DNA of 64,000 bases from positions 47,158-111,157 of the forward strand of contig NZ_AUFG01000010.1 in assembly GCF_000426385.1 (NCBI RefSeq), read 5' to 3'. Made by a program: the position numbers and the translations under genes. Position 1 is the stretch's first letter. Every line of letters begins with the position of its first letter. The notes beneath the pieces are model-generated. The model was not told the origin of the DNA. It worked only from the letters and a program-made list of their open reading frames with translations, and did no database searches. This DNA is from Arsenicicoccus bolidensis DSM 15745. GTDB lineage: Bacteria > Actinomycetota > Actinomycetes > Actinomycetales > Dermatophilaceae. Of this stretch, positions 56,764 to 64,000 are shown in pieces.

Positions 56764-58030
56764 GTCGCCCGGTGTGCGCGCGCGGAGCCCGCGCCACGTG
56801 GCCGCCACGGCCTGGTCGCGGGTCTGGCCCGGCGGCCCCACCCGCTGGCGCGACGTGCCGCGCCGGCTGCGCCCGACCGTCATGCAGGTCGGTCGCCTCA
56901 CGGTCGCCGGGGTGCTGGCCTACCTGCTCACGGTCGCCCTCACCGACGGCGCCATCGACCTGACCGGCGCCCTGACCGCCATCCTCGTCTGCCAGGCCTC
57001 GACGCTGTCGTCGGTGCGCATGGGGGCGGTCCGGGTGGGGGCGGTGCTGACGGGCGTGCTCGTCGCCGTCACCGTGTCGAGCATGGTGGGGCTGACCTGG
57101 TGGTCCCTCGCCATCGCGATCGGCTCGTCGCTGACCCTCGCCAAGGTCTTCCGCCTCGGCGACCAGGCCCTGGAGACACCGATCTCCGCGATGCTCATCC
57201 TCTCGGCGGGCGGGCAGGAGCTCGCCGTCGAGACGCGGGTGATCACGACCTTCATCGGCGCCTTCGTCGGGGTCGGCATCAACCTGTTCTTTCCCCCGAC
57301 GATCCCCACGCGCGCTGCCACCTCGTCGGTGCGCTGGGTGGCGCTGGAGCTGGCCGAGGCGGTGGACCGCGTGGCGGACAGCCTCGCGACGACCCCGCTC
57401 GTGCGCCAGGACTGCGAGCAGTGGCTGGACGAGGTCCGTGGCCTGAGCACCCGGGTGGCCCGGGCGACCACGCTCGTCCAGCAGGTCAAGGACGCCCGCC
57501 GCCTCAACCCACGGGCCCTCGCGTCGGTGAGCGCCGAGCCACCGCTGCGCACCGGCCTGGACCGGCTCGAGCAGTGCCAGCTCGCGGTCCGGAGCCTGCT
57601 CCTGCTCATGGTCGAGAGCGCGCCGCCCGACGGCGAAGACGACGGCTACAGCGAGGAGGTGCGCGTCGCGTTCAGCGTCGTCCTGTCCGACGTGGCCGAC
57701 TGCCTGCGGGCCTTCGGCGACCTGGTGGCCTCGGAGGCGGGCGCCGAGATCGGCGACGTCGAGGAGCAGCTCGAGCAGACCCTCGAGACGCTGGGCGAGA
57801 CCCGCGCGGTGCTCACCGAGCTCATGCTGGTGGACCCGCACTCCGAGACGGGGCAGTGGATGCTGCGGGGGTCCACGCTCGCGGCCGTCCAGCAGGTCCT
57901 CAACCTCCTCGCCGTCGACGTGCGCCGCCGGGAGCGCGAGCACTGGGAGTCGACGGCCCGGGTGGCGGTCCCGATCGCGCCCCTGCTGCGCGACGCCCTG
58001 CCAGACTGGCGCAACCAGCGTCACCCGTGA
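56759..58030 (+). CDS. FUSC/aromatic-acid-exporter-like membrane protein
   Basis: The 423-residue protein has six membrane helices in the N-terminal half (about 45-180; VGRLTVAGVLAYLLTVALTDGAIDLTGALTAILVCQAS, FIGAFVGVGINLFFPP). A helical cytoplasmic half follows (about 185-415; WVALELAEAVDRVADSLA), as in FUSC/ArAE proteins. These are linked to export of aromatic acids or cell-envelope permeability. The start codon lies in a 40-bp palindrome; leaderless translation is possible. It overlaps or abuts the methyltransferase-like gene downstream. Confidence 0.78.
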   Translation: MTSPGVRARSPRHVAATAWSRVWPGGPTRWRDVPRRLRPTVMQVGRLTVAGVLAYLLTVALTDGAIDLTGALTAILVCQASTLSSVRMGAVRVGAVLTGVLVAVTVSSMVGLTWWSLAIAIGSSLTLAKVFRLGDQALETPISAMLILSAGGQELAVETRVITTFIGAFVGVGINLFFPPTIPTRAATSSVRWVALELAEAVDRVADSLATTPLVRQDCEQWLDEVRGLSTRVARATTLVQQVKDARRLNPRALASVSAEPPLRTGLDRLEQCQLAVRSLLLLMVESAPPDGEDDGYSEEVRVAFSVVLSDVADCLRAFGDLVASEAGAEIGDVEEQLEQTLETLGETRAVLTELMLVDPHSETGQWMLRGSTLAAVQQVLNLLAVDVRRREREHWESTARVAVPIAPLLRDALPDWRNQRHP

Positions 58031-58047
58031 TCGTCAGTGGAGGTCGC

Positions 58048-58779
58048 ATGCCCACGCCCTTCGATCGCCCGGAGTCCCCGCTGCCCGGCTGGTGCGCCGA
58101 CCTGCTCGACCGGCCGGACGCGCTGCACCGGGTGAGCGGCCGGGTGTGGTCGACCACCCCCGGGCTCAGCGCTCGTTCGGCGCCCCGCGATCGCGGTGCC
58201 GAGGGGTATGACGCCCTCGCGGCCTCGCGCGGATATCTGCGCACCGCCTGGGGCCTGGACCCGGTGGACCAGCGGTCCTTCGCCCGCTCCGCCCTCGCGT
58301 CGCGGCGCGGACCGTTGGTGGACGTCGCCTGCGGGGGACTGGCCCTCACCGCCGACCTGTACGCCCGGTCCCGGCGCCCGCTCCTGCTCGTCGACCGCTC
58401 GTTGGCGGTGCTGCTGCGGGCCGAGGAACGGCTGGCCCGACGCGGCGAGGTGGTGCTGGTGCAGTCCGACCTCGACGCCCTGCCGCTGCGCGATCGCGCG
58501 GCCGACACCGTCGCGTGCCTCGGCGTCGTGCACCTCGTCCCCGACGCGGCGGCGCTGGTCACGCGGCTGGCGGGCTGGGTCCGGCCGGGCGGCACCCTCT
58601 ACCTGTCCAGCCTCACGCGGGGGCGCCCGGGCAGCGACCTGCTGCTCGACGCGATGCACCGCGCCGGCGACCTCGCGCCGCCCCGGACGCCGGCCGAGGT
58701 GGTGCGGTCCGTGCCGCTGACCGACCCGCGCGTCGTGCAGCGCGGCGCGATGACCTACGCCGACGGAGTGGTCGCCTGA
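58048..58779 (+). CDS. Class I SAM-dependent methyltransferase-like protein
   Basis: The 243-residue protein has a Rossmann methyltransferase core from about 95: PLVDVACGGLALTADLYARS (motif I region, where the usual CGxG reads CGGL), LLLVDRSLAVLLRAEERL (motif II acidic residue), VLVQSDLDALPLRDRAADTVACLGVVHLV (motifs III and IV) and WVRPGGTLYLSSL. The N-terminal half has PLPGWCADLLDRPDALHRVSG, reminiscent of Trm112-like-preceded methyltransferases. GTGGAGG precedes ATG 58048. Substrate unknown; probably co-transcribed with the FUSC-like gene. Confidence 0.78.
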   Translation: MPTPFDRPESPLPGWCADLLDRPDALHRVSGRVWSTTPGLSARSAPRDRGAEGYDALAASRGYLRTAWGLDPVDQRSFARSALASRRGPLVDVACGGLALTADLYARSRRPLLLVDRSLAVLLRAEERLARRGEVVLVQSDLDALPLRDRAADTVACLGVVHLVPDAAALVTRLAGWVRPGGTLYLSSLTRGRPGSDLLLDAMHRAGDLAPPRTPAEVVRSVPLTDPRVVQRGAMTYADGVVA

Positions 58780-58834
58780 CGGGACCAGGTGTCTCGGGAG
58801 GCGCAACGTCGAGGTGGTCGCTAGCGTCGGATCC

Positions 58835-59443
58835 ATGTCCCCTCCCTCCGACGACGAGCGCCGCCGTCGGGAGCGCCGTGCACGAGAACGGTCGCGGCGT
58901 GGGCACCCGGTGGGTCGGGAGCTGCCCGGCGCGGTGGTGCCCCCGGTCGTGGCTCGCCTGGGCGAGGTCGTCCGCGCCGGCACCCACCTGGACGTGCTGC
59001 TCGAGGTCTCCGCGCTGCTCGACGAGGTCGAGCGCGACGGACCCGAGCTCGACTCGCGCTGGTTGGTGTCCGCCCTGGTCGAGCACGAGAACGTCGTCAC
59101 CACCACCGCGCTCGCGATCCTGGCCCGCCTGCTCGGCGACGAGATCCTGCAGGCGCGGGTGCGACGAGAGCTGCGGCTGCGCGAGGACCCGGTGCCGGGC
59201 TGGCTCACCGACCTGGACCGGTTCGTCCACCTGAGCGGCCGGACCGACCGCACCATGATGATGGAGCTCAGCGAGCCGCTGGCCCTGCGCCCCATCGCCC
59301 ACCTGCACGCGCGCCTCGACCCCACCGACGGGCGGGTGCTCGACGGCCGGGTGGTGCCGTCCGGGCCCCTGTCGTCCTGGCCCGACTGCGGCCCGCTGCT
59401 GCGGTGGGCCGTGCGGGTCGCGCCGACCGTCGCTCCGACCTAG
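58835..59443 (+). CDS. Hypothetical helical protein
   Basis: The 202-residue protein is not recognised. It begins with a strongly charged stretch (SDDERRRRERRARERSRRG) and continues with amphipathic helices (VVARLGEVVRAGTHLDVLLEVSALLDEVERD; ENVVTTTALAILARLLGDEIL). No membrane segment, signal or catalytic motif is visible. ATG 58835 is preferred over the upstream GTG. Codon usage is that of the neighbours, so it is probably a native gene. Confidence 0.6.
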   Translation: MSPPSDDERRRRERRARERSRRGHPVGRELPGAVVPPVVARLGEVVRAGTHLDVLLEVSALLDEVERDGPELDSRWLVSALVEHENVVTTTALAILARLLGDEILQARVRRELRLREDPVPGWLTDLDRFVHLSGRTDRTMMMELSEPLALRPIAHLHARLDPTDGRVLDGRVVPSGPLSSWPDCGPLLRWAVRVAPTVAPT

Positions 59444-59545
59444 GGTGGGCGTCGGCCGGGCGCTCGCGGCGACCTGTCGTGCGGGCGGCCCCCGGCATAC
59501 GGCCTCTCCCGCCGTCGCCCACCCTCCCGACCGGAAGGCTCCACG

Positions 59546-59983
59546 ATGCCCACCTCCCTGACCGAGACCCTGCTCGCACCCTCCCGTCGTGACACCGTCG
59601 TCGACACCCTCGTGGGCGTCATCGACGCCGAGGTGGCGGGCAAGCGCGGCGTCGGCGGCGCGATCATCAAGACGGCCTACGGCGCGGTCAAGAAGGTCAA
59701 CGACGGCGTCGTCCGGCGTGCGGTCAACGGCATGCTGCCGGACGCCGCCGCGTCGCTGCAGCCGCTGTGGGACGCCCGCGGCGACCAGACCTTCGGCGCC
59801 TACCTGACCTCCCACGGGGACCAGGCCGCCGACGCCCTGCTGTCGGTCAGCGACACCCGCGCCGCCAACCCGCGGCACGCCGCGATCGCCACGATCTACA
59901 ACGGCGTCCGCCCCAAGGCCAAGCAGCACGTCGTCGAGGCGCTGCCGCGGCTGGGGACGGCGATCGAGACCCTCGCGTCATGA
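59546..59983 (+). CDS. DUF6918-like small protein
   Basis: The 145-residue protein begins MPTSLTETLLAPSRRDTVVDTLVGVIDAEVAGKRGVGGAIIKTAYGAVKKVN and is helical throughout, with Gly/Ala-rich segments. The sequence fits the uncharacterised actinobacterial DUF6918 family, which has no known role. GGAAGG stands before ATG 59546. It appears to be a single gene with a short upstream gap. Confidence 0.68.
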   Translation: MPTSLTETLLAPSRRDTVVDTLVGVIDAEVAGKRGVGGAIIKTAYGAVKKVNDGVVRRAVNGMLPDAAASLQPLWDARGDQTFGAYLTSHGDQAADALLSVSDTRAANPRHAAIATIYNGVRPKAKQHVVEALPRLGTAIETLAS

Positions 59984-60044
59984 CAGCCGGTGACGCGTCG
60001 TTAGACTCCTGGTCAACGTCGCGTCATCACCGCTTGGAGGCTCC

Positions 60045-60770
60045 ATGCCCGGCAGCAGCGTGGAGCCCACCGAGGTCTTCGCCCGGCTCAACACCCTGAT
60101 CCACGGCCGCCCCGAGGCGCAGGCCGTCTACCAGACCGTCGTCGCCGCGGCCATCGAGCTCGTCGACGGCTGCGACCACGCCTCGATGATGCTGGTCGAC
60201 CGGGCCGGGCGGTTCTACAGCGCCGCCGCGACCGACGACGTCGCCCTCGCCGTGGACGACCTGGAGCTGGCCGTCGACGACGGGCCGTGCGTCGACGCGA
60301 TCGTGGAGGAGTCCTTCCAGCACGACCCCAACCTCGTGGACGGCTCGCAGTGGCCCGAGCTGGCCCGCCGCGTGGTCGCCGAGACCACCGTGCGCGGCCT
60401 CATCGGCTATCGCATCCTGCTCGACGGTGAGAAGGTCGGGGCGCTCAACCTGTTCTCCGACACCGCCGACGCGTTCACGACGACCTCGGTGGACCAGGCG
60501 GCCGTCCTGGCGTCGTTCGCCTCCGTCGCCGTCATGACGGTGCGGGCGCAGAACGACAGCGCCAACCTCGAGCGGGCCCTCGGCACCTCGCGCGAGATCG
60601 GCAAGGCGGTCGGTCTGCTCATGGCCGCCCACAAGGTCGACGACGACGAGGCCTTCGAGCTGCTGCGCAAGACCAGCCAGGACCTCAACATCAAGCTGGC
60701 CACGCTGGCCGAGGAGGTCGTGCAGGGGCAGCGCGTGCAGTACGTCGCCAACAAGCACCCCCAGCCGTAG
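60045..60770 (+). CDS. GAF-ANTAR regulatory protein
   Basis: The 241-residue protein has an N-terminal GAF domain (about 25-165; DHASMMLVDRAGRFYSAAATDD, DGPCVDAIVEE, GALNLFSDTADAF) and a C-terminal ANTAR domain (about 170-232; LERALGTSREIGKAVGLLMAAHKVDDDEAFELLRKTSQDLNIKLATLAEEVV). ANTAR domains bind paired RNA hairpins to prevent transcription termination, and the GAF domain senses a small ligand. No kinase partner is adjacent. TTGGAGG lies upstream of ATG 60045. Its RNA targets are unknown. Confidence 0.92.
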   Translation: MPGSSVEPTEVFARLNTLIHGRPEAQAVYQTVVAAAIELVDGCDHASMMLVDRAGRFYSAAATDDVALAVDDLELAVDDGPCVDAIVEESFQHDPNLVDGSQWPELARRVVAETTVRGLIGYRILLDGEKVGALNLFSDTADAFTTTSVDQAAVLASFASVAVMTVRAQNDSANLERALGTSREIGKAVGLLMAAHKVDDDEAFELLRKTSQDLNIKLATLAEEVVQGQRVQYVANKHPQP

Positions 60771-60848
60771 CAGGCCACCGGTCGGCGACCGCCCGAGTGC
60801 TGGACACCGCCTGTCCACCTCGTGGCGGGCGGTTTAGGGTGCAGGCAC

Positions 60849-60972
60849 ATCCATCACGACCGGCTGAGGGACAGGCCCGACGACGCCGGGGCAACCGCCC
60901 GAGGGGGACACCCCGAGGGTCAGGTGCCAAGTCCTGCGGGGGCCTCGCGGCCCACCGGCAGATGGGTCGATA
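60849..60972 (+). ncRNA. SAM-I (S-box) riboswitch
   Basis: The leader of metB contains the S-box core: GAGGGACAGGCCCGACGACG, then CCGGGGCAACCGCCC, a variable hairpin (GGGGGACACCCC) and GGTGCCAAGTCCTGC (about 60931-60945). A short closing helix can form between CGACC (60857-60861) and GGTCG (60965-60969). S-adenosylmethionine binding shuts off downstream methionine genes. About 77 bp of expression platform separates it from metB. With AAAGG before the start codon, control of translation is likelier than a classical T-run terminator. Confidence 0.9.
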
Positions 60973-61049
60973 CGCCGGCGCGTCCGGCATACCGCTCCCT
61001 CATGGTCGACCGCAGGACTGGGCCCGCTCAGACTGCGAAAGGCGACACC

Positions 61050-62222
61050 ATGACCGAGCTCTCCCGCCTCACCCGCGCGATCCGCACCGGACTCGAGACC
61101 GACCCGGCCCACGGCGCGGTCGTCCCCCCGATCTACCTCTCGAGCAACTACACGTTCGAGGAGCTCGGGACCCCTCGCCGCTACGACTACACGCGCAGCG
61201 GCAACCCCACGCGTGACCTGCTCGGCGACGCGCTCGCCACGCTCGAGGGCGGTGCCGGGGGCGTCGTCACCACCACCGGCATGGGCGCGATCACCGTCGT
61301 CGTGTCCGCGCTGCTGTCGCCCGGCCAGACCATCGTCATCCCGCACGACTGCTACGGGGGGACCTGGCGGCTGTTCGACTCGCTGTCGCGCAAGGGTGCG
61401 TTCGAGGTCGTGACCGTGGACTACACCGACCCGGCGCAGGTCGAGGCCGCGCTGCGCGCCGACAAGGCCCCGACGGTCGTGTGGATCGAGACCCCGTCCA
61501 ACCCGCTGCTGCGCATCACCGACGTCCGCGCCGTGGCGTCGGCCGCGCACGAGGTCGGCGCGACGGTGGTCGCGGACAACACCTTCCTGTCCCCGCTGCT
61601 GTGCCGCCCGATCGAGCTGGGCTGCGACGTCGTGCTGCACTCCACCACCAAGTACGTCAACGGCCACTCCGACGTCGTCGGCGGCGCCGTCATCGGGGCG
61701 ACCGAGGAGCTGCACGAGCAGCTGGCCTGGTGGGCCAACGTCCTCGGCCTGACCGGCAGCCCCTTCGACAGCTATCTGACCCTGCGCGGCCTGCGCACGC
61801 TGCACACCCGCATGAAGGCCCACGAGGAGAACGCCCGCGCCGTCGCCGAGCTGATCGCCGAGCACCCCGCCGTGTCGCGCGCGCTCTATCCCGGCCTGGC
61901 GTCGCACCCCGGCCACGAGCTCGCGACCTCGCAGCAGGACGGGTATGGCGCGATCGTGTCGCTGGAGCTCGCCGGCGGAGAGGCGCAGGTGCGGGCCTTC
62001 CTCGACGGGCTGCAGTGCTTCTCGCTGGCCGAGTCGCTCGGCGGCGTCGAGTCGCTGGTCGTGCACCCCTCGACGATGACGCACGCGTCGATGACGCCGG
62101 AGGCGCGCGAGGTGGCCGGCATCGGCGACCAGCTGCTGCGCCTGTCGATCGGCATCGAGGCGACCGAGGACCTGGTGGCGGACGTGCGCGCCGGCCTGGA
62201 CCGCGCCCTCGCCACCTCCTGA
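61050..62222 (+). CDS. metB: Cystathionine gamma-synthase
   Basis: The 390-residue PLP enzyme of the Cys/Met metabolism family joins O-acetyl- or O-succinylhomoserine with cysteine in methionine synthesis. It has YDYTRSGNPTRD (phosphate-binding Tyr/Arg), TTTGMGAI, WIETPSNPLLRITD, ADNTFLSP and the PLP lysine in VLHSTTKYVNGHSD (Lys201). The C-terminal part (SLGGVESLVVHPSTMTHASM) is typical. A SAM-I riboswitch precedes it, supporting the methionine role over cystathionine gamma-lyase. The stop TGA is followed immediately by dispersed-repeat sequence. Confidence 0.94.
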   Translation: MTELSRLTRAIRTGLETDPAHGAVVPPIYLSSNYTFEELGTPRRYDYTRSGNPTRDLLGDALATLEGGAGGVVTTTGMGAITVVVSALLSPGQTIVIPHDCYGGTWRLFDSLSRKGAFEVVTVDYTDPAQVEAALRADKAPTVVWIETPSNPLLRITDVRAVASAAHEVGATVVADNTFLSPLLCRPIELGCDVVLHSTTKYVNGHSDVVGGAVIGATEELHEQLAWWANVLGLTGSPFDSYLTLRGLRTLHTRMKAHEENARAVAELIAEHPAVSRALYPGLASHPGHELATSQQDGYGAIVSLELAGGEAQVRAFLDGLQCFSLAESLGGVESLVVHPSTMTHASMTPEAREVAGIGDQLLRLSIGIEATEDLVADVRAGLDRALATS

Positions 62223-62337
62223 CCTACCGCCGGTAGAGGCATCGACCGGCCTTCGTTCGCCAGGCTGATGACTCGGCCGCCGGTAGAGGCATCGACCGGC
62301 CTTCGTTCGCCAGGCTGATGGACCTACCTGAGGTAGG
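62223..62337. repeat. Dispersed repeat cluster: palindrome, two loop modules (S4, S5), palindrome
   Basis: Directly after the metB TGA stands CCTACCGCCGGTAG (62223-62236). GAGGCAT plus the 25-nt loop follows twice at a 50-bp period (loops 62243-62267 and 62293-62317); 44 bp are identical between the copies. The cluster closes with CCTACCTGAGGTAGG (62323-62337). In S4 the stem is 6 of 7 bp (GAGGCAT/ATGACTC), while in S5 it is poor. Confidence 0.85.
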
Positions 62338-62405
62338 CATATCCGCCTGGGTTAGTCCGGCGGCCTGAGCGAGTCCATCAGCGCCTGACGGAGCCCGTAT
62401 GCCGT

Positions 62406-62434
62406 GGCCCGGCGACCCGCGTGGTCGCCGGGCC
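62406..62434 (+). terminator. 12-bp hairpin downstream of metB
   Basis: GGCCCGGCGACC (62406-62417) and GGTCGCCGGGCC (62423-62434) pair perfectly around a 5-nt loop. It lies after the repeat cluster and before the DUF305 gene and is a likely metB terminator. The rest of the 344-bp gap (62223-62566) holds no gene. Confidence 0.6.
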
Positions 62435-62566
62435 GCGCCGTGCGCCGGCGCGGCGTGCGAGCGGGCGGGCGACATGCGGCCAGGGCGCCCGGCACAGGCG
62501 GGGACCGACGACCTAGGCTGGGAGACAAGCAGATCTGCCCCAGCACCTTGAACGTCAGGAGCCCCC

Positions 62567-63232
62567 ATGCGTCGCCCCACCGCATCCGTCGCCGTCGTCG
62601 CTGCCCTCGGCTGCCTGCTCGCCGCCTGCGGGTCGAGCGAGGGCGGCGCGACGAGCACGACCGCCACCACCAGCACGGCAGCCGGCGACGCCCACGCCGG
62701 TCACGGCTCAAGCTCGTCAGCCTCGGGCAGCTCGAGCGCCCCCGCATCGACGGGCGCCACCTCCGGGGCGACGCCGATGCAGGGCCGGGCGGGCGACGTG
62801 ATGTTTGCGCAGATGATGATCCCGCACCACGCCCAGGCGCTCGACCTGTCGGAGATGGCTCTCGCCGGTCACGGTGCGTCGGCCACGGTGCAGGACCTCG
62901 CCCGACGGATCCAGGCGGCCCAGCAGCCCGAGATCGACCAGATGACAGCCATGCTCAAGGGCTGGGGAGCCCCGGTCTCGGCGGGCGACCACGCGATGCC
63001 CATGGAGGGCATGGTCAGCGAGGGCGACCTCAAGGCGCTGTCGGGGATGCAGGGCCCGGCCTTCGACGCAGCCTGGGTCAAGGCCATGATCGGCCACCAC
63101 GAGGGCGCGGTGAGCATGGCCGAGGACGTCCTGACGACCACGCAGGACCCCGCGGTCAAGAAGCTCGCGCAGGCCATCATCACGGGCCAGCGCAAGGAGA
63201 TCGCCGAGATGCAGGCGATGCCGACCACCTGA
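62567..63232 (+). CDS. DUF305 lipoprotein
   Basis: The 221-residue protein begins with a lipoprotein signal (AALGCLLAACGSS, lipobox Cys at about 21), followed by a Ser/Thr/Ala/Gly linker with DAHAGHG. The DUF305 domain spans about 70-220 and has its two His-pair motifs, FAQMMIPHHAQALDLSEMAL and AWVKAMIGHHEGAVSMAEDVL. The family is a ferritin-like four-helix bundle often found with copper or other metal-handling genes. This protein should sit on the outer face of the membrane. No metal-transport partner is next to it. Metal binding by the HH residues is inferred. Confidence 0.92.
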   Translation: MRRPTASVAVVAALGCLLAACGSSEGGATSTTATTSTAAGDAHAGHGSSSSASGSSSAPASTGATSGATPMQGRAGDVMFAQMMIPHHAQALDLSEMALAGHGASATVQDLARRIQAAQQPEIDQMTAMLKGWGAPVSAGDHAMPMEGMVSEGDLKALSGMQGPAFDAAWVKAMIGHHEGAVSMAEDVLTTTQDPAVKKLAQAIITGQRKEIAEMQAMPTT

Positions 63233-63391
63233 TCACGGTGACGGGGCTCGGCGACGCTCGTGCGTGTCGAATGCCAGCGATCACCCGTGTGGCCCCGTTG
63301 GTGGTCACGGTGCGTCGAGGCCGTCTCGACTGAACGGCTGCACCTGCGCCAACCTCTCCTGCCTGGTCGAGCGGCTGCCTATGGTTGCCGC

Positions 63392-63658
63392 ATGTGCCGC
63401 AACATCCGCGTCCTGCACAACGTCGACCCGTCGACGACGCAGGAGGAGATCGAGGCCGCCGCCCTGCAGTACGTCCGCAAGGTGGCCGGCTCCCCCAAGC
63501 CGTCCAAGGCCAACGAGGACGCCTATGCCCGCGCGGTCGAGCAGATCACCGTCGCCACCTCGGCGCTGCTCGACGAGCTCGTGACCACGGCGCCGCCGCG
63601 CAGCCGCGAGGAGATGGCCGAGCGCGCCCGCGCCCGCAACGTCGCCCGCTTCGGCTGA
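63392..63658 (+). CDS. DUF2277 protein
   Basis: The 88-residue protein begins MCRNIRVLHNVDPSTTQEEIEAAALQYVRKVAG and ends with an Arg-rich helix (SREEMAERARARNVARFG). MCRNI.xL.NF/V-P.xT.EE is the DUF2277 signature; the family is small, cytoplasmic and uncharacterised, with conserved Cys near the N-terminus. ATG 63392 is the only start consistent with the family. Its TGA is followed directly by the palindrome CCTACCTCAGGTAG. Confidence 0.88.
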   Translation: MCRNIRVLHNVDPSTTQEEIEAAALQYVRKVAGSPKPSKANEDAYARAVEQITVATSALLDELVTTAPPRSREEMAERARARNVARFG

Positions 63659-63678
63659 CCTACCTCAGGTAGTCACAT
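63659..63678. repeat. Dispersed module H palindrome, 3' part replaced (IS110 junction?)
   Basis: CCTACCTCAGGTAG (63659-63672) plus TCACAT (63673-63678) match copy S1 (411-430), then the sequence diverges completely. S1 continues with the 25-nt loop, whereas here TTAGGTTGGG starts the leader of an IS110-type gene. The break is a likely element boundary. Confidence 0.6.
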
Positions 63679-63898
63679 TTAGGTTGGGTGGTGCCCGCGG
63701 GCGTCCTGTCTGTCACTGGGCCGCTTCGGTGAGCTCTTGCGGATGATTGGTCGCTCGCGGGCATGCCGGTGTCTGAGGGGTGTCTCTTGTTCGGGAGCGT
63801 GCGGCGACCGTTCTGTGGTCGACCCCTACTTCGAATGTGTAGGTGAGCCACGACGACACGGGCCTGGAATGACAGGACACGTGATCGGAGGACTCGTC
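63679..63898 (+). ncRNA. Candidate bridge-RNA (seekRNA) region of the IS110 element
   Basis: In IS110-group elements the stretch between left end and recombinase gene encodes a structured guide RNA of roughly 150-200 nt. This leader is of suitable length and contains several possible short hairpins, for example GCCCGCGGGC (63693-63702) and around GCGACCG...TGGTCG (63805-63822). No reading frame of convincing quality is present. Only position and length support the call. Confidence 0.35.
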
Positions 63899-64000
63899 GT
63901 GCAATACGTGCTGGGGATCGATCTGGCGTGCAGAGCCAGACATCAGGCCTCGCTGGCCGACATCGATGGCCGGATCGTCTGGCATGGGTGGAAATTCACG
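63899..64000 (+). CDS. IS110-family transposase (DEDD recombinase), 5' part
   Basis: Thirty-four codons are visible, starting GTG 63899 with GGAGGA six bases upstream, and the frame is open at the window end. The translation VQYVLGIDLACRARHQASLA followed by DIDGRIVWHGWKF has the RuvC-like first strand GID with the first catalytic Asp (residue 8) and the following AxLxDxDGxxV strand of DEDD_Tnp_IS110. The Ser-dependent C-terminal domain is beyond the window, so completeness cannot be judged. Confidence 0.8.
   Translation, partial: MQYVLGIDLACRARHQASLADIDGRIVWHGWKFT

Larger units (their letters stand above)
63679..64000 (+). mobile_element. IS110-family insertion sequence, left part (runs off the window)
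   Basis: The transposase start (63899) with about 220 bp of non-coding leader matches the layout of IS110-group elements, which lack terminal inverted repeats. Base composition is visibly less GC-rich than in the flanking genes. The exact left end is inferred from the loss of repeat similarity at 63679. The right end is outside the window. Confidence 0.6.

Noticed and set aside
62223..62337. CRISPR or tRNA-like structure in the metB downstream repeats
   Set aside because: The repeated unit is identical including its spacer, and no cloverleaf or anticodon arm can be drawn.

Overview
The window looks like chromosome of a high-GC Gram-positive bacterium (Actinomycetota). Synonymous positions are almost all G or C, GTG starts and GTGA/ATGA gene overlaps are common, and gene content (LigD-type polymerase, GAF-ANTAR protein, DUF4328, DUF6328 and DUF2277 proteins, System II cytochrome c maturation) fits Micrococcales, plausibly the Intrasporangiaceae/Dermatophilaceae group. 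That family-level placement is inference. No rRNA, tRNA or CRISPR array was seen.

Layout. 1-2617: 3' end of exonuclease III, an orphan HipB/Y4mF-like regulator with three palindromic operators about 60 bp apart, a DoxX-like protein and a LigD polymerase-domain protein. 2682-11610: a two-component system whose kinase carries an in-frame stop, then nrfHA (nitrite reduction to ammonium) and the maturation genes for its c-type cytochromes (TPR protein, ccdA, resB, ccsB, TlpA-like thioredoxin). 11749-20142: membrane proteins (two CBS/CorC proteins, a purine permease fused to an OHCU-decarboxylase-like domain), a glycosyltransferase, an aldo/keto reductase and a tiny membrane protein. 20381-31517: K+ channel, a second two-component system, a GT39 mannosyltransferase-like protein, a TetR-controlled VOC/SRPBCC pair and a CarH-like cobalamin domain without its DNA-binding part. 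31655-45700: SWIM-SNF2 ATPase, DUF4328 pair, citrate synthase, regulators, oxidoreductases, YceI, glutathione peroxidase, PIG-L deacetylase. 45744-53221: a strongly asymmetric heterodimeric ABC exporter, then a pyruvate formate-lyase locus in which catalytic chain and glycyl-radical domain are separate genes, followed by the activase. 53226-63658: permease, small-domain proteins, FUSC-like protein, GAF-ANTAR, a SAM-I riboswitch with metB, a DUF305 lipoprotein and a DUF2277 protein. 63659-64000: the left part of an IS110-family element.

Together nrfHA with its maturation genes and the pfl locus describe a facultative anaerobe that can respire nitrite to ammonium and ferment pyruvate to formate. 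The nrfH promoter and the maturation-operon promoter share an identical 14-bp motif, suggesting co-regulation, possibly by the adjacent NarL-type regulator.

The most unusual signals are: (i) the naturally split pyruvate formate-lyase; (ii) a dispersed two-module repeat (a CCTACCTSAGGTAGG palindrome abutting TGA stop codons, and a conserved 25-nt loop closed by stems of differing sequence) in at least five places, one copy apparently interrupted by the IS110 element with its candidate bridge-RNA region; (iii) the operator ladder upstream of the orphan Y4mF-like regulator; (iv) an ABC exporter with one NBD lacking Walker A entirely; (v) the nonsense-interrupted kinase beside nrfHA.
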